A stretch of DNA of 64,000 nt from Chelatococcus reniformis (GTDB taxonomy: Bacteria > Pseudomonadota > Alphaproteobacteria > Rhizobiales > Beijerinckiaceae). The stretch covers positions 3,935 to 67,934 of the forward strand of contig NZ_BMGG01000012.1 in assembly GCF_014640075.1 (NCBI RefSeq), read 5' to 3'. Shown here in pieces: positions 35,127 through 44,430 of this stretch. The notes beneath the pieces were generated by a model. It saw only the letters and a program-made list of their open reading frames with translations. It was not told where the DNA came from and ran no database searches. A program made the position numbers and the translations under genes. Position 1 is the stretch's first letter. Each line of letters starts with the position of its first letter.

Positions 35127-38100
35127 TTGGCCACGAGCCTCGCCACGAAGTCCGCGTCGCCGGCGCCCGCCACGATCTCCAAGCTGCTGATCGCCAACCG
35201 CGGCGAGATCGCCATCCGGATCGCCCGGGCGGCGGGCGAGCTGCGCATCCCCACCGTCGCCGTCTACACGGCCGACGACGAGCTGTCGCTGCACACCCGC
35301 AAGGCCGACGAAGCCCACGCGCTCGCGGGGCGCGGGGCGCGGGGCTATCTCGACGTGGCGGCGATCATCGCCGCGGCCAAGGCGACCGGCTGCGACGGGC
35401 TGCATCCGGGCTACGGTTTCCTCAGCGAGAACGTGGCGCTGGCCGAGGCCTGTGCCGAAAACGGCATCGTCTTCGTCGGCCCCTCGCCCACGGCGCTCGG
35501 CCTGTTCGGCGACAAGACGGCGGCGCGGGAGCTGGCCCAGAAGGTCGGCGTGCCCGTCATCCCGGGCACCACGGGCGCCACCACCCTGGAGGAGGCCACC
35601 GCCTTCTTCGACGGCCTCGGCGAAGGCGCCGCGATCATGATCAAGGCCATCGCCGGCGGCGGCGGCCGCGGCATGCGGCCGGTGACGACGCGGGAGGAAC
35701 TGGCCGAAGCCTACGCCCGCTGCCGCTCCGAGGCGAAGGCGGCGTTCGGTGACGAGGCGGTCTATGTCGAGCGGCTGATGCGCAACGCGCGCCATATCGA
35801 GGTGCAGATCATCGGCGACCGCGCCGGCAACATCAGCCATCTCTACGAGCGCGAATGCACCATCCAGCGGCGCAACCAGAAGATCGTCGAGGTGGCGCCG
35901 AGCCCGGCGCTGACGCCGGCGCTGCGCGAGCGCATCACGCTGGCGGCCCGCGAGCTGGCCGCCGCCGCCCACTATGACAACCTCGGCACCTTCGAGTTCC
36001 TGCTCGATGCGGCGCCGGGTGAGGGCGAGCCGTTCTTCGCCTTCATCGAGGCCAACCCCCGCCTCCAGGTGGAGCACACGGTCACGGAAGCGGTCCTGGG
36101 CGTCGATCTCGTCCAGGCGCAACTCCAGATCGCCGCCGGCCGCTCGCTCGCCGACCTCGGCCTCTTGCAGACCAGCATCCCGCAGCCGCGCGGCTACGCG
36201 GTGCAGTTGCGCATCAACATGGAGGCGATGGACGAGAAAGGCCTGGTCAAGCCGCAGGGCGGCACGCTCGCCGTGTTCGAGCCGCCGTCGGGGCCAGGGC
36301 TGCGGGTCGACACCTTCGGCTATGCCGGCTACCGCACCAGCGCCGCCTTCGATTCGCTGCTCGCCAAGCTGATCGTGCACTCCGGCTCGCCGCAGTTCAC
36401 CGACGCTGTCGCCAAGGCCTATCGCGCTGCCTGCGAGTTCCGCATCGAGGGCGTCGGCACCAACCTGCCCTTCCTCAAGGCGCTGCTCCAACACCCGGCC
36501 GTCGCCGCCAACGCAGTGACCACCCGCTTCGTCGAGGAGCATGTGGCGGAGCTGGTGCGCGCCGGCCGCGACGGCACCCACCGCCAGCTGTTCTTCGCGC
36601 CCGAGGCGCCCGCCGGCGCCGGCGCGGCGAGCAGCGAGCGGCCCTCCGCCCCGTCCGGCACCGAGCCGGTGCCCGCCCCCATGCAGGGCACCATCGTCTC
36701 CATCGACGTCGCCGTCGGCGACCTGGTGCGGCCGGGCCAGCAGGTCGCGGTGCTCGAAGCCATGAAGATGGAGCACCTGATCAGCGCCGGCCGCGGCGGC
36801 ATCGTCCGCGGCCTGGCGGCCGCCAAGGGCGACACCTTGATGAGCGGCGAGAGCATCCTGTTCGTCGAGCCGGCCGACGTCGAAGGCCAAACCGACCAGT
36901 CGGCGGAAGCGGTCGACCTCGACGCCATTCGCGCGGACCTCGCCCACGTGCTGGCGCGCCAGGCGAACCTGCTCGACGCCAACCGTCCCCAGTCGGTGGA
37001 GCGCCGGCGCAAGACCAACCAGCGCACCGCGCGCGAGAACATCGAGCAGCTCGTCGATCCCGGCACGTTCATGGAATACGGCGGCCTCGCCATCGCCGCC
37101 CAGGCGCGCCGGCGCAGTCTCGACGATCTGATCATCAACACCCCGGCCGACGGCCTGATCGTGGGCACCGCCTCCATCAACGGCACGCAGGTCCCGGCCG
37201 AGCGGGCGCGCAGCATGGTCGTCGCCTACGACTACACCGTGCTCGCCGGCACCCAGGGCAAGCGCAACCATAAGAAGCTCGACCGCGCGTTGCACCTGGC
37301 ACAGCAGTGGGAACTGCCGCTGGTGCTCTACGCGGAAGGCGGCGGCGGCCGCCCGGGCGACACCGACGGGGCCGGCCTGACCGGCCTCGACACCACCAGC
37401 TTCGTGGAGTTCGCCCGGCTGTCCGGCACGGTGCCGATCGTCGGCGTCGTCTCCGGTTATTGCTTTGCCGGCAACGCCGCCTTGCTCGGCTGCTGCGACG
37501 TGATCATCGCCACCAGGAATTCGTCGATCGGCATGGGCGGCCCGGCCATGATCGAAGGCGGCGGCCTGGGCGTTTACCATCCCGCCGAGGTCGGCCCCGT
37601 CTCCACCCAGGTGCCGAACGGCGTCATCGACGTGCTGGTGGAGGACGAGATCGAGGCGACGGAGGTCGCCCGCAAGTATCTGTCCTACTTCCAAGGACCG
37701 ATCGCCGAGTGGGAGGCGGCCGACCAGCGCCTGCTGCGCCGCGCCATTCCCGAGAACCGCCTGCGCGTCTACGAGGTGCGCGACGTGATCGAGCTTCTCG
37801 CCGACACCGGCTCGGTGCTCGAGCTCAGGCCCGAGTTCGGCGTCGGCATCGTCACCGCTTTCGTGCGCATCGAGGGCAAACCGTTCGGCCTGATCGCCAA
37901 CAATCCCAAGCACCTGGGCGGCGCCATCGACGCACCGGCGGGCGACAAGGCGGCACGCTTCATCCAGATGTGCGACGCCTTCGACCTGCCGATCATCTCG
38001 CTCTGCGACACGCCCGGCTTCATGGTCGGCCCGGAAGCGGAGAAGACCGGCGTGGTGCGCCACGTCTGCCGCATGTTCCTGGCCGGCGCCAACGCCACCG

Positions 38101-38483
38101 TGCCGGTGTTCACCGTGGTGCTGCGCAAGGGCTACGGCCTGGGCGCCCAGGGCATGGCGGCCGGCGGCTTCCAAGCCCCGTTCTTCACCGTCGCTTGGCC
38201 GACCGGCGAGTTCGGCGGCATGGGCCTGGAGGGTTACGTGCGGCTGGGCTACCGCAAGGAGATGGAGGCAATCGACGATCCCGTCGAGCGGCAGGCCTAT
38301 TACGAGATGATGGTGGCCAGGAAGTACGAGGAGGGCAAGGCGACCTCGATCGCCACGGTGCTGGAGATCGACAACGTCATCGACCCGGCCGAGACGCGCA
38401 GCTGGCTGCTGCGCGGCCTGGCATCGACGCCGGCGCCCAAGCCCGTCCCCGGCGGCAAGCGCGCCTACATCGACGCGTTCTGA
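35127..38483 (+). CDS. Single-chain biotin-dependent acyl-CoA carboxylase (BC-BCCP-CT)
   Basis: 1118 residues. The biotin carboxylase domain (about 17-460) has KLLIANRGEIAIRIARAAGE, the ATP-grasp glycine loop MIKAIAGGGGRGMRPV, and EANPRLQVEHTVTEAVLG. BCCP (about 527-598) has the biotinyl Lys547 in VLEAMKMEHLI. The carboxyltransferase (about 605-1118) contains RTARENIEQLVDPGTFMEYG, GVVSGYCFAGNAALLGCCDV and LPIISLCDTPGFMVGPEAEK. All three activities in one chain match the homohexameric long-chain acyl-CoA carboxylases (LCC) of Rhodopseudomonas and Mycobacterium, which accept short to long acyl-CoAs. The TTG start is supported by AGGAGG seven bases upstream. It is divergent from ligase B. Confidence 0.92.
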   Translation: MATSLATKSASPAPATISKLLIANRGEIAIRIARAAGELRIPTVAVYTADDELSLHTRKADEAHALAGRGARGYLDVAAIIAAAKATGCDGLHPGYGFLSENVALAEACAENGIVFVGPSPTALGLFGDKTAARELAQKVGVPVIPGTTGATTLEEATAFFDGLGEGAAIMIKAIAGGGGRGMRPVTTREELAEAYARCRSEAKAAFGDEAVYVERLMRNARHIEVQIIGDRAGNISHLYERECTIQRRNQKIVEVAPSPALTPALRERITLAARELAAAAHYDNLGTFEFLLDAAPGEGEPFFAFIEANPRLQVEHTVTEAVLGVDLVQAQLQIAAGRSLADLGLLQTSIPQPRGYAVQLRINMEAMDEKGLVKPQGGTLAVFEPPSGPGLRVDTFGYAGYRTSAAFDSLLAKLIVHSGSPQFTDAVAKAYRAACEFRIEGVGTNLPFLKALLQHPAVAANAVTTRFVEEHVAELVRAGRDGTHRQLFFAPEAPAGAGAASSERPSAPSGTEPVPAPMQGTIVSIDVAVGDLVRPGQQVAVLEAMKMEHLISAGRGGIVRGLAAAKGDTLMSGESILFVEPADVEGQTDQSAEAVDLDAIRADLAHVLARQANLLDANRPQSVERRRKTNQRTARENIEQLVDPGTFMEYGGLAIAAQARRRSLDDLIINTPADGLIVGTASINGTQVPAERARSMVVAYDYTVLAGTQGKRNHKKLDRALHLAQQWELPLVLYAEGGGGRPGDTDGAGLTGLDTTSFVEFARLSGTVPIVGVVSGYCFAGNAALLGCCDVIIATRNSSIGMGGPAMIEGGGLGVYHPAEVGPVSTQVPNGVIDVLVEDEIEATEVARKYLSYFQGPIAEWEAADQRLLRRAIPENRLRVYEVRDVIELLADTGSVLELRPEFGVGIVTAFVRIEGKPFGLIANNPKHLGGAIDAPAGDKAARFIQMCDAFDLPIISLCDTPGFMVGPEAEKTGVVRHVCRMFLAGANATVPVFTVVLRKGYGLGAQGMAAGGFQAPFFTVAWPTGEFGGMGLEGYVRLGYRKEMEAIDDPVERQAYYEMMVARKYEEGKATSIATVLEIDNVIDPAETRSWLLRGLASTPAPKPVPGGKRAYIDAF

Positions 38484-38528
38484 GCACACCGGCCGGCCGG
38501 GTCGACGACGACCCGGCCGCTTGCCCGT

Positions 38529-39956
38529 TCATTCGCCCGGTACCGAGCTCGGCACGACCGGTGCCGGCGTGGAGGCCTGCGCCCGCTTCGGCTGACGCAG
38601 CAGCAGGAGCGGCACGAGACCGGCCAAGGCGACGACGGCAATGGCCCACCACGCACCCTGAAAAGCCTGCAGGCGCTCTGTCGGCGTCTGTGGCGATCCA
38701 ATCAGGGCGACGCAGACCGCGACGCCGATGGCCATGCCGGTCTGGCGGATCATGTTGAGCACGCCCGACCCGGTGGCGAAGGCTGACGGCGGCAGGGCTG
38801 CGGCGCCAGCCCCCATCAGCGTCGGTAAAGCGAGGCCGACGCCGATCCCCATCAGCACCATGGACGCCAACGTCCCTGCAAGGTCGGGCTGCAGCCCCGT
38901 GCCGGCCGCCCACGAGGCGGAGCTCAGGGCGACGAACGCCAACCCGGCCGCGCCGACGGGAGCGATGCCGAAGCGGGCGATCAGGCGTCCGGTGATCAGA
39001 ATGGACACGGCCGGCACGGTCAAAGGCCCGATGGCGATCGCGAGGCCGGTCTTCAGCGCCGACCATTCCCACCCCACCTGCGGCCACAGCATGACCGCGA
39101 GCAGCGATGCGGCAAAGGCGGCGGAGAACGGCGCCAACACCAGCACGGCACCCCGGAACTGGCGGATACGGAACAGCGCCGGATCGACGAAGGGGTTGGC
39201 CGAGCGCAGGCAGTGGGTGACAAACAGGGCCAGCAGCACCGCCGAGGAGGCCAGGGCCAGGCCGACGCCGGCGGAGCTCCAGCCCCATTCGCTGATCTTC
39301 ATGATGCCGAAGGTCAGCGTGGCGATGCCGGCTGTCACCAAAAGGGCCGCCCCGGGATTCGGCTTGGGGACGTCATGGCCGGGAATGGCGGGGAGCCTGC
39401 GCCAGCCGATGATCAGCGCCGCGATGCCGATGGGGATGTTCACCAGAAAGATCCAGCGCCAACTGGCGGAGACCAGCAAGCCCCCGAGCGGGGGACCGAA
39501 CGCTGCGGCAAAGCCGCCGACGGCGGTCCACATGCGGACCGCGCCGCCCCGCCGCTCCGCGGGAAACGAGGCCAGCAGCAATCCCAGCGAGGTTGGCGTC
39601 ATCAACGCGGCCCCCGCCGCCTGCGCGACACGGAAGACGATCAGCATCTCGACGCTGACGGCCGCGGCGCAGGCCGCCGAAGCGGCCGTGAACAGCGCAA
39701 CGCCAAGGAGAAAGCTCCTGTCGCGGCGAAACCGCTCCGCCAACCGTCCGAAGAAGATCAGCAGCGCCGCATAGGCGATGGCATAGCCGTTCAGGATCCA
39801 GGACAGCTTTTCGAGACTGGCATCGGGAAAAGCGCTGGAGATGTCAGGCAGCGCGACATTGACGATGAACAGGTCGAGGTTGGCGAGCACGATGCCGACG
39901 CAGGCGATGGCCAGGACCTGGCCGGGCGAGGTGTTGCGAGCTTCAGGTGGGGGCAC
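38529..39956 (-). CDS. MFS drug exporter, DHA2 (EmrB/QacA) family
   Basis: 475 residues with 14 predicted membrane helices. Motifs: GIVLANLDLFIVNVALPDIS (helix 1 motif D1), LNGYAIAYAALLIFFGRLAE and RFRRDRSFLLGV (motif A), and the antiporter motif C-like GGFAAAFGPPLGGLLVSASW. It probably exports toxic compounds with proton exchange. Start GTG 39956, with GAGGT upstream. The Rrf2-type regulator is the next gene upstream on the same strand. Confidence 0.88.
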   Translation of the reverse strand: MPPPEARNTSPGQVLAIACVGIVLANLDLFIVNVALPDISSAFPDASLEKLSWILNGYAIAYAALLIFFGRLAERFRRDRSFLLGVALFTAASAACAAAVSVEMLIVFRVAQAAGAALMTPTSLGLLLASFPAERRGGAVRMWTAVGGFAAAFGPPLGGLLVSASWRWIFLVNIPIGIAALIIGWRRLPAIPGHDVPKPNPGAALLVTAGIATLTFGIMKISEWGWSSAGVGLALASSAVLLALFVTHCLRSANPFVDPALFRIRQFRGAVLVLAPFSAAFAASLLAVMLWPQVGWEWSALKTGLAIAIGPLTVPAVSILITGRLIARFGIAPVGAAGLAFVALSSASWAAGTGLQPDLAGTLASMVLMGIGVGLALPTLMGAGAAALPPSAFATGSGVLNMIRQTGMAIGVAVCVALIGSPQTPTERLQAFQGAWWAIAVVALAGLVPLLLLRQPKRAQASTPAPVVPSSVPGE

Positions 39957-40006
39957 GATCTACCTCATTTAATACGAAACATGATTTGTTTTATTAAAGT
40001 CTGCGC

Positions 40007-40111
40007 CTAGAGCATTTTCGAGCGAAGGGACGCCGGTTCGCGCGAAAGAAATGCGACAAAACAGATAAGTAGAGTATTTCCGAGATCCGGAGACATGCGG
40101 AAATACTCTAG
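40007..40111 (+). repeat. Dispersed ~100-bp repeat, copy 2 (between MFS and rrf2-type gene)
   Basis: It runs CTAGAGCATTTTCGAGCG, then GACGCCGGTTCGCGCGAAAG, to the hairpin GAGTATTTCCG ... CGGAAATACTC, ending TAG. Its right edge supplies the TAG stop of the regulator gene on the minus strand. The A/G changes in both hairpin arms (GTATT for GCATT) are compensatory. Confidence 0.85.
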
Positions 40112-40512
40112 TCGATCGCGGCCAGCAGGGCGGCCAATTTGGTGCGCCGGAAGGTCTGGTCGACGGCCTCGCTCGCCGCATCGAAGACCGGCGTCAGCGA
40201 GCCTGCCATGGCCCGATAGATCGGACAGCGCGGATTGCCCGTGGGCCGCAGCGCGAACAAGTCGCCGCCGACGGCCTTGTGAACATCCTCGAGCGTGATC
40301 TCGGCCGCCGGACGCCGGAGCGCCACGCCGCCGTGGCGGCCCGCTCGCAGGTCGACGATCCCGGCTCGCTCCAGGGACTTCAGGATGCGCCTCACCACCA
40401 CCGGATTGGTCTTGAGGCTCTTGGCGATGGCAGCCGACGTCGTGCTGTCGCCGACGCGGGCGATGAAGCAGAGGATCTGGGTCGCGCCGGCGAGAAGGCT
40501 GTTGGCCGCCAT
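40108..40512 (-). CDS. Rrf2-family transcriptional regulator
   Basis: 134 residues. The winged helix is AGATQILCFIARVGDSTTSA, AIAKSLKTNPVVVRRILKSL and ERAGIVDLRAGRHGGVALRR, the last being the Rrf2 wing. LEDVHKAVGGDLFAL follows. The three Cys of the IscR/NsrR iron-sulfur site are not present as a group; there is a single Cys in NPRCPIYRAM. It therefore resembles cluster-free members such as YwnA. A 9-bp palindrome covers its start codon, suggesting autorepression. It probably also controls the MFS gene downstream. ATG 40512. Confidence 0.88.
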   Translation of the reverse strand: MAANSLLAGATQILCFIARVGDSTTSAAIAKSLKTNPVVVRRILKSLERAGIVDLRAGRHGGVALRRPAAEITLEDVHKAVGGDLFALRPTGNPRCPIYRAMAGSLTPVFDAASEAVDQTFRRTKLAALLAAID

Positions 40513-40539
40513 AAATAGAACCGTAGTTGATCTATTTAT
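40511..40539. promoter_or_regulatory. Palindrome at the Rrf2 gene start, candidate autoregulatory operator
   Basis: Arms ATAAATAGA (40511-40519) and TCTATTTAT (40531-40539) are perfect complements 11 bases apart, starting at the ATG itself. This AT-rich dyad stands out from its surroundings. A looser inverted repeat (AATACGAAACA / TTTGTTTTATT, about 39971-39995) lies upstream of the MFS gene. Confidence 0.6.
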
Positions 40540-40570
40540 CCAGTCAAGTCCGGGCGCCAGGCGCCTCGCC

Positions 40571-41368
40571 TCACCGTCCCTTGAAGCGAGGCGGCCGGCG
40601 CTCGAGGAAGGCGGCGACACCTTCGCGATGGTCCTCCGTCAGGCTGGCGAGCGCGAACTGGTCGACGTCCATGTGGCTCGCCAGGTCATCGAAGGCGTGA
40701 GCCACGCGATCGACCGTCCGCTTGGTCATGGCGACCGACAGCGGCGGCAGCGCCGCGATGCGCTCCGCCATGGCCAGCGCCGCGGCGAACGTGTCCCCAT
40801 CCGGCACCACCTCCTCGACCAGGCCCCAGGCCAGCGCGGCGCCTGCGCTGATGCGGTCGTTGGCCAGGATGACCGCCTGCTTGGTGCGGGCCGGGCCGAC
40901 GAGCTGGACCAGGCGGGGGATGGTCTGCCAGCTCATGTTCATGCCCAGGGCGACCTCCGGCACACGCATATGGGCGCCCGCCGCCATGATGCGGAAGTCC
41001 AGCGCCACGGCCAGGGCCACGCCGCCGCCGACGCAGAAGCCCTCGATGGCGGCGATGGTCACCTGCTCCATGTCCTCCCACGCCTTGGTCAGCCGCGGCC
41101 CGAGCCGCAGGTGCCGGCGCCGGGCGCCGAGGTCCATGTCGGCGCGGGCGCGGCCTTCCGGGTCCTTCAGATCGAAGCCGGCGCTGAACGCCCGATCGGC
41201 CCCGGCGAGGACCACCACGGAGGTCGCCGCGTCGTCTTCGAAGCTACGCGCCGCATCGGTAAGCTGCCGCAGCGCCTCCGGCGAGAGAGCGTTGACGCCG
41301 TCGCCGCGGTCGAACCGCACGACGGCGATGCGGCCGTCCGGGCCGCGTCCCTTCTCAATGGTGATCAT
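40571..41368 (-). CDS. Enoyl-CoA hydratase/isomerase family protein
   Basis: 265 residues with the crotonase fold. DRAFSAGFDLKDPEGRARAD is the first oxyanion-hole region, AAIEGFCVGGGVALAVALDF the second, followed by RIMAAGAHMRVPEVALGMNM. The catalytic Glu positions of hydratases are not obvious (VPEVALGMNMSW), so the reaction could be hydration, isomerisation or CoA-ester cleavage. The C-terminus FLERRPPRFKGR is typical of the family. ATG 41368 follows GGGGAGGAC. It may take part in breakdown of the acyl-CoAs made by the local ligases. Confidence 0.85.
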   Translation of the reverse strand: MITIEKGRGPDGRIAVVRFDRGDGVNALSPEALRQLTDAARSFEDDAATSVVVLAGADRAFSAGFDLKDPEGRARADMDLGARRRHLRLGPRLTKAWEDMEQVTIAAIEGFCVGGGVALAVALDFRIMAAGAHMRVPEVALGMNMSWQTIPRLVQLVGPARTKQAVILANDRISAGAALAWGLVEEVVPDGDTFAAALAMAERIAALPPLSVAMTKRTVDRVAHAFDDLASHMDVDQFALASLTEDHREGVAAFLERRPPRFKGR

Positions 41369-41832
41369 GCGTCCTCCCCGTTCACTATGCCCTTCCCGAC
41401 GGGGCGTGGCCCGCTGGAGCCGGCCGGAGCACACGTGCCATCGAATACCCTGCGATAGGTGGGCCAACCTGCACCATGAACGTTAAACTAGCCCGATTGT
41501 CGGAGCGATGTCTCGGCCTTGCGGCCGGACTGCTGCGGATACCTCTGCCATGGCCGCCGCCAGCCCGCGCCGGCGCAACGAGGTCGAGCGATGCAGATGG
41601 ACGGTCACGGACGGCGCCAGGCTCGACCCCTGCCGACGAACTGGCGCGGCGACTGCGCGCGGAGCCGGTGAACGCTCCGTCCGCTCGACGACGTACCGCC
41701 TGCATCCGCGGCGTGCGCGCGGGCCAGGCCAGGCCTGTGCTCGCCGGAACGTGATCCCAGAGAGTAGAGATCGCCTCCTGGGCAAGATCACGCTCAATAA
41801 AGCGCGTGGACCTGGATGAGTGCCTGAAGGCG
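41369..41832. other. Intergenic stretch without a recognisable gene
   Basis: About 460 bases. Open frames on both strands are arginine-rich shadows and no family is visible. The part next to 41368 must hold the promoter of the hydratase gene. Confidence 0.4.
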
Positions 41833-42696
41833 TCATCCCGCGGCAGTGGGCTCTCGATGCTCACGGAACGCTGCCGCCAGCACCCGCAGGGCTGCCCGCG
41901 ATCGCTGGTCCGTCAGGGACGAATGGAGTACGACGTCGGATGACGGGAGCTGAGGAAGTCCAAAGCGCCCCCCGATATCGACCGTGCCGGCGGGGGCAAT
42001 TCGATAAGAGAGGGGTGCAACCGCCACTCCCGCCGCGACGGCGGCATGCACAGCCGAAGACCCGCCTCCCAGGAATACTTCGGTCCATTTTATCCCCGCG
42101 GCATCGAGCAAGCGCGTGGCCGTATCACGAACGCCGCAGGTGGGGCTGAGAGCAGCCAAGCGAAGCGGCTCGCCCTGGCGGTGCTCGAAACCTTGCGTGG
42201 CGAACCAGCCCGCGCGCTCGCGCGCCAGCATCTCTCCATCTCGTCGATCATCCTCGCGCTGGACAATCGCCGCGTCGAGCCTGCCTTGATCGAACAAGTC
42301 AAGGAGCCTGCGCGAACTATCAAGCTGCACTTCGATGGTCAGGTGCGGGTCGTGAGCGTGCAGCCGCCCCAGCAGCGTCGGGACCTCCGGCCCCGCCACA
42401 TGCGCAGCAATGCCGAGGCCAAAGCGTCTCGGGGGCGAATTCAGTCCCGCAACGGCGCGCTCGTGAGCCGAAATCAGCTCGCGCGCCCCTTCCAGAAAAG
42501 CGGCCCCTTGCGCCGAAAGCCGTACCGACCGCGGCGTTCGCTCAAGCAGTCGACTGCCGATGCGATCCTCTAACCGCTTGAGCTTCACGCTGATCGCACC
42601 CTGCGTGGTGCCCAGTGCATCGGCTGCCCGCGTGAAGCTGCGAAGCTCGGCAACCATCACGAAGACCCTCACGGCCTCGATATCGAGTGTCAGCAT
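41833..42696 (-). CDS. LysR-family transcriptional regulator
   Basis: 287 residues. The N-terminal HTH is LDIEAVRVFVMVAELRSFTR, AADALGTTQGAISVKLKRLE and DRIGSRLLERTPRSVRLSAQ. The effector domain follows (LGIAAHVAGPEVPTLLGRLH, LRLAALSPTCGVRDTATRLL, GGGSSAVHAAVAAGVAVAPL). It is divergent from an MFS exporter and a DUF4865 gene, which it probably activates. ATG 42696 is preferred to an upstream start because family members begin just before the first helix. The 137-base gap holds both promoters. Confidence 0.92.
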   Translation of the reverse strand: MLTLDIEAVRVFVMVAELRSFTRAADALGTTQGAISVKLKRLEDRIGSRLLERTPRSVRLSAQGAAFLEGARELISAHERAVAGLNSPPRRFGLGIAAHVAGPEVPTLLGRLHAHDPHLTIEVQLDSSRRLLDLFDQGRLDAAIVQREDDRRDGEMLARERAGWFATQGFEHRQGEPLRLAALSPTCGVRDTATRLLDAAGIKWTEVFLGGGSSAVHAAVAAGVAVAPLSYRIAPAGTVDIGGRFGLPQLPSSDVVLHSSLTDQRSRAALRVLAAAFREHREPTAAG

Positions 42697-42833
42697 GGAT
42701 CTATCCGAATTTGTTATCTCTAAAATACATATCAATCAGGTTCTGTTGTGATCAAGCGCCTCCTATGTTCGCCCGCACTCGCCGCGGAGCGGAGCCCCCC
42801 GTGTCGGGGGGATGTGGGTCGGAGCCAAAAGTC

Positions 42834-44378
42834 ATGACAAGTCCGAAGACGGGCGGGAACGCGGTCGCGCTAGCGTCTGTCTGCCTTGCGTCCCTCATGT
42901 TCGGGCTGGAGATTTCCAGCGTTCCGACGATCCTACCAACCATCGAGGCCGTGCTGCATGCCGACTTCAAGCAACTTCAATGGATCATGAACGCCTACAC
43001 GATCGCGGTCACGACGGTCTTGATGGCGACGGGGGCGCTCGCCGATCGGTACGGCAGGAAGCGAATCTTCGTCGGCGCCATCGTCATCTTCGGCCTCGCA
43101 TCTCTGATCTGCGGCTTGGCGCCCAATGCCCCCGTTCTCATCCTGAGCCGATTTCTCCAGGGAATGAGTGGCGGGGCGATGCTGATCTGCCAGGTCGCCA
43201 TCCTCTCGCATCAGTTCCGGGAGGGGGCGGAACGCGCTCGTGCTTTTGCCGCATGGGGGATCATATTTGGGATCGGCCTGGGCTTCGGTCCGATCATCGG
43301 CACGGCAATAGTCGCCATCTCCAACTGGCAATGGGTCTTTCTGATCCACGCGATTTTCGCCATCGTCACCGCCGTCCTTGCTGCGGGCAGCGTACGGGAA
43401 TCGCGCGATCCCGATGCGGGGCATCTCGATCTCGCGGGCATCGTGACCCTTTCGACAGCAGTATTCTGCGTGACCTTCTACATCACGCAAGGGCCTGAAC
43501 TGGGCTTCTTTGGTCCGGCAGGACTCGCTGTTGCTTTCGTTGCCGCGCTTAGCTTGCTTGCTTTCGTGCTGGTGGAAACACGGAGCAGCCGTCCGATGTT
43601 CGACTTCTCGGTCTTTCGGGAGCGCGCCTTCTCTGGCGCGCTCCTGGGCTCGATGGGCATGAACTTCAGCTTCTGGCCCTTCATGATCTATCTTCCGATC
43701 TTCTTTCAGAGCGCCATCGGCTACGACAATGTTGCGGCGGGCGCGGCACTGCTAACCTACACTTTGCCCACGCTTGTCGTGCCGCCCCTCGGCGAGCGGA
43801 TCCTGCTCCGCTTCCAGGCCGGGATTGCGATCCCGACGGGCCTCTTTGTCATCGGCCTTGGATTTATCCTGATGTGGGCGGGCAGCGGACTTGAGCAGGC
43901 GAGCTGGCTGACCTTGTTGCCGGGCTGTCTGACCGCCGGTATCGGGCTGGGCCTGACGAACACACCCGTGACCAACACGACGACGGCGGCGGTGTCGAGC
44001 GCGCGCGCCGGCATGGCCTCGGGCATCGACATGAGCGCCCGGATGATTTCGCTGGCGATCAACATCGCGCTGATGGGATTCATTCTGACCGCGGGCATAT
44101 CCTCGTGGCTGCGCAGCGCCGTGCCAGGAGCGATCGAGGCCTCGCGCCTGCAAGCTCTCGCCGAGAGGATTGCAGCTGGAAGCCTCGTTACATCGGACGT
44201 CCCCGAACTCCATTCCATGGCGTCGCCCGACGCTATCGTCCACGCGTCTTTGGTTCACGGCTTTGGTCTGGTGATGCTGTATGGCGGCATATGCGTCTGG
44301 GTGCTGGCCCTGTTGAGTTTCCTGACCTTTGGCCGCGCGCCCGGAAAATCCGAGCTGTCGCTCGCGAACGAAGTGTAG
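42834..44378 (+). CDS. MFS exporter, DHA2 family
   Basis: 514 residues with about 14 helices. Motifs: VCLASLMFGLEISSVPTILP in helix 1, WIMNAYTIAVTTVLMATGAL and ADRYGRKRIFVGA (motif A), and GIIFGIGLGFGPIIGTAIVA (motif C), marking a proton-driven exporter. A cytoplasmic or loop segment precedes the last helix (VPELHSMASPDAIVHASLVH). ATG 42834 has GGAGCC nine bases upstream; an earlier ATG (42765) is possible. Codon bias and G+C are a little lower than in the core, as in the adjacent LysR and DUF4865 genes. The three may have moved together. Confidence 0.88.
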   Translation: MTSPKTGGNAVALASVCLASLMFGLEISSVPTILPTIEAVLHADFKQLQWIMNAYTIAVTTVLMATGALADRYGRKRIFVGAIVIFGLASLICGLAPNAPVLILSRFLQGMSGGAMLICQVAILSHQFREGAERARAFAAWGIIFGIGLGFGPIIGTAIVAISNWQWVFLIHAIFAIVTAVLAAGSVRESRDPDAGHLDLAGIVTLSTAVFCVTFYITQGPELGFFGPAGLAVAFVAALSLLAFVLVETRSSRPMFDFSVFRERAFSGALLGSMGMNFSFWPFMIYLPIFFQSAIGYDNVAAGAALLTYTLPTLVVPPLGERILLRFQAGIAIPTGLFVIGLGFILMWAGSGLEQASWLTLLPGCLTAGIGLGLTNTPVTNTTTAAVSSARAGMASGIDMSARMISLAINIALMGFILTAGISSWLRSAVPGAIEASRLQALAERIAAGSLVTSDVPELHSMASPDAIVHASLVHGFGLVMLYGGICVWVLALLSFLTFGRAPGKSELSLANEV

Positions 44379-44430
44379 GAAATCGTGCTCCATCCCTCGC
44401 CAGCCCCCACAACTCGTTGAGGCTTCGACG

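Noticed and set aside
34977-38489. 1170-codon open frame antisense to the carboxylase gene
   Set aside because: Shadow of a very GC-rich gene: composition is Arg/Ala/Gly/His-rich, no family motif, while the plus frame has full BC, BCCP and CT motifs.
41476-41819. Overlapping plus-strand frames between the hydratase and LysR genes
   Set aside because: Arg-rich, no codon bias, no family; treated as intergenic.
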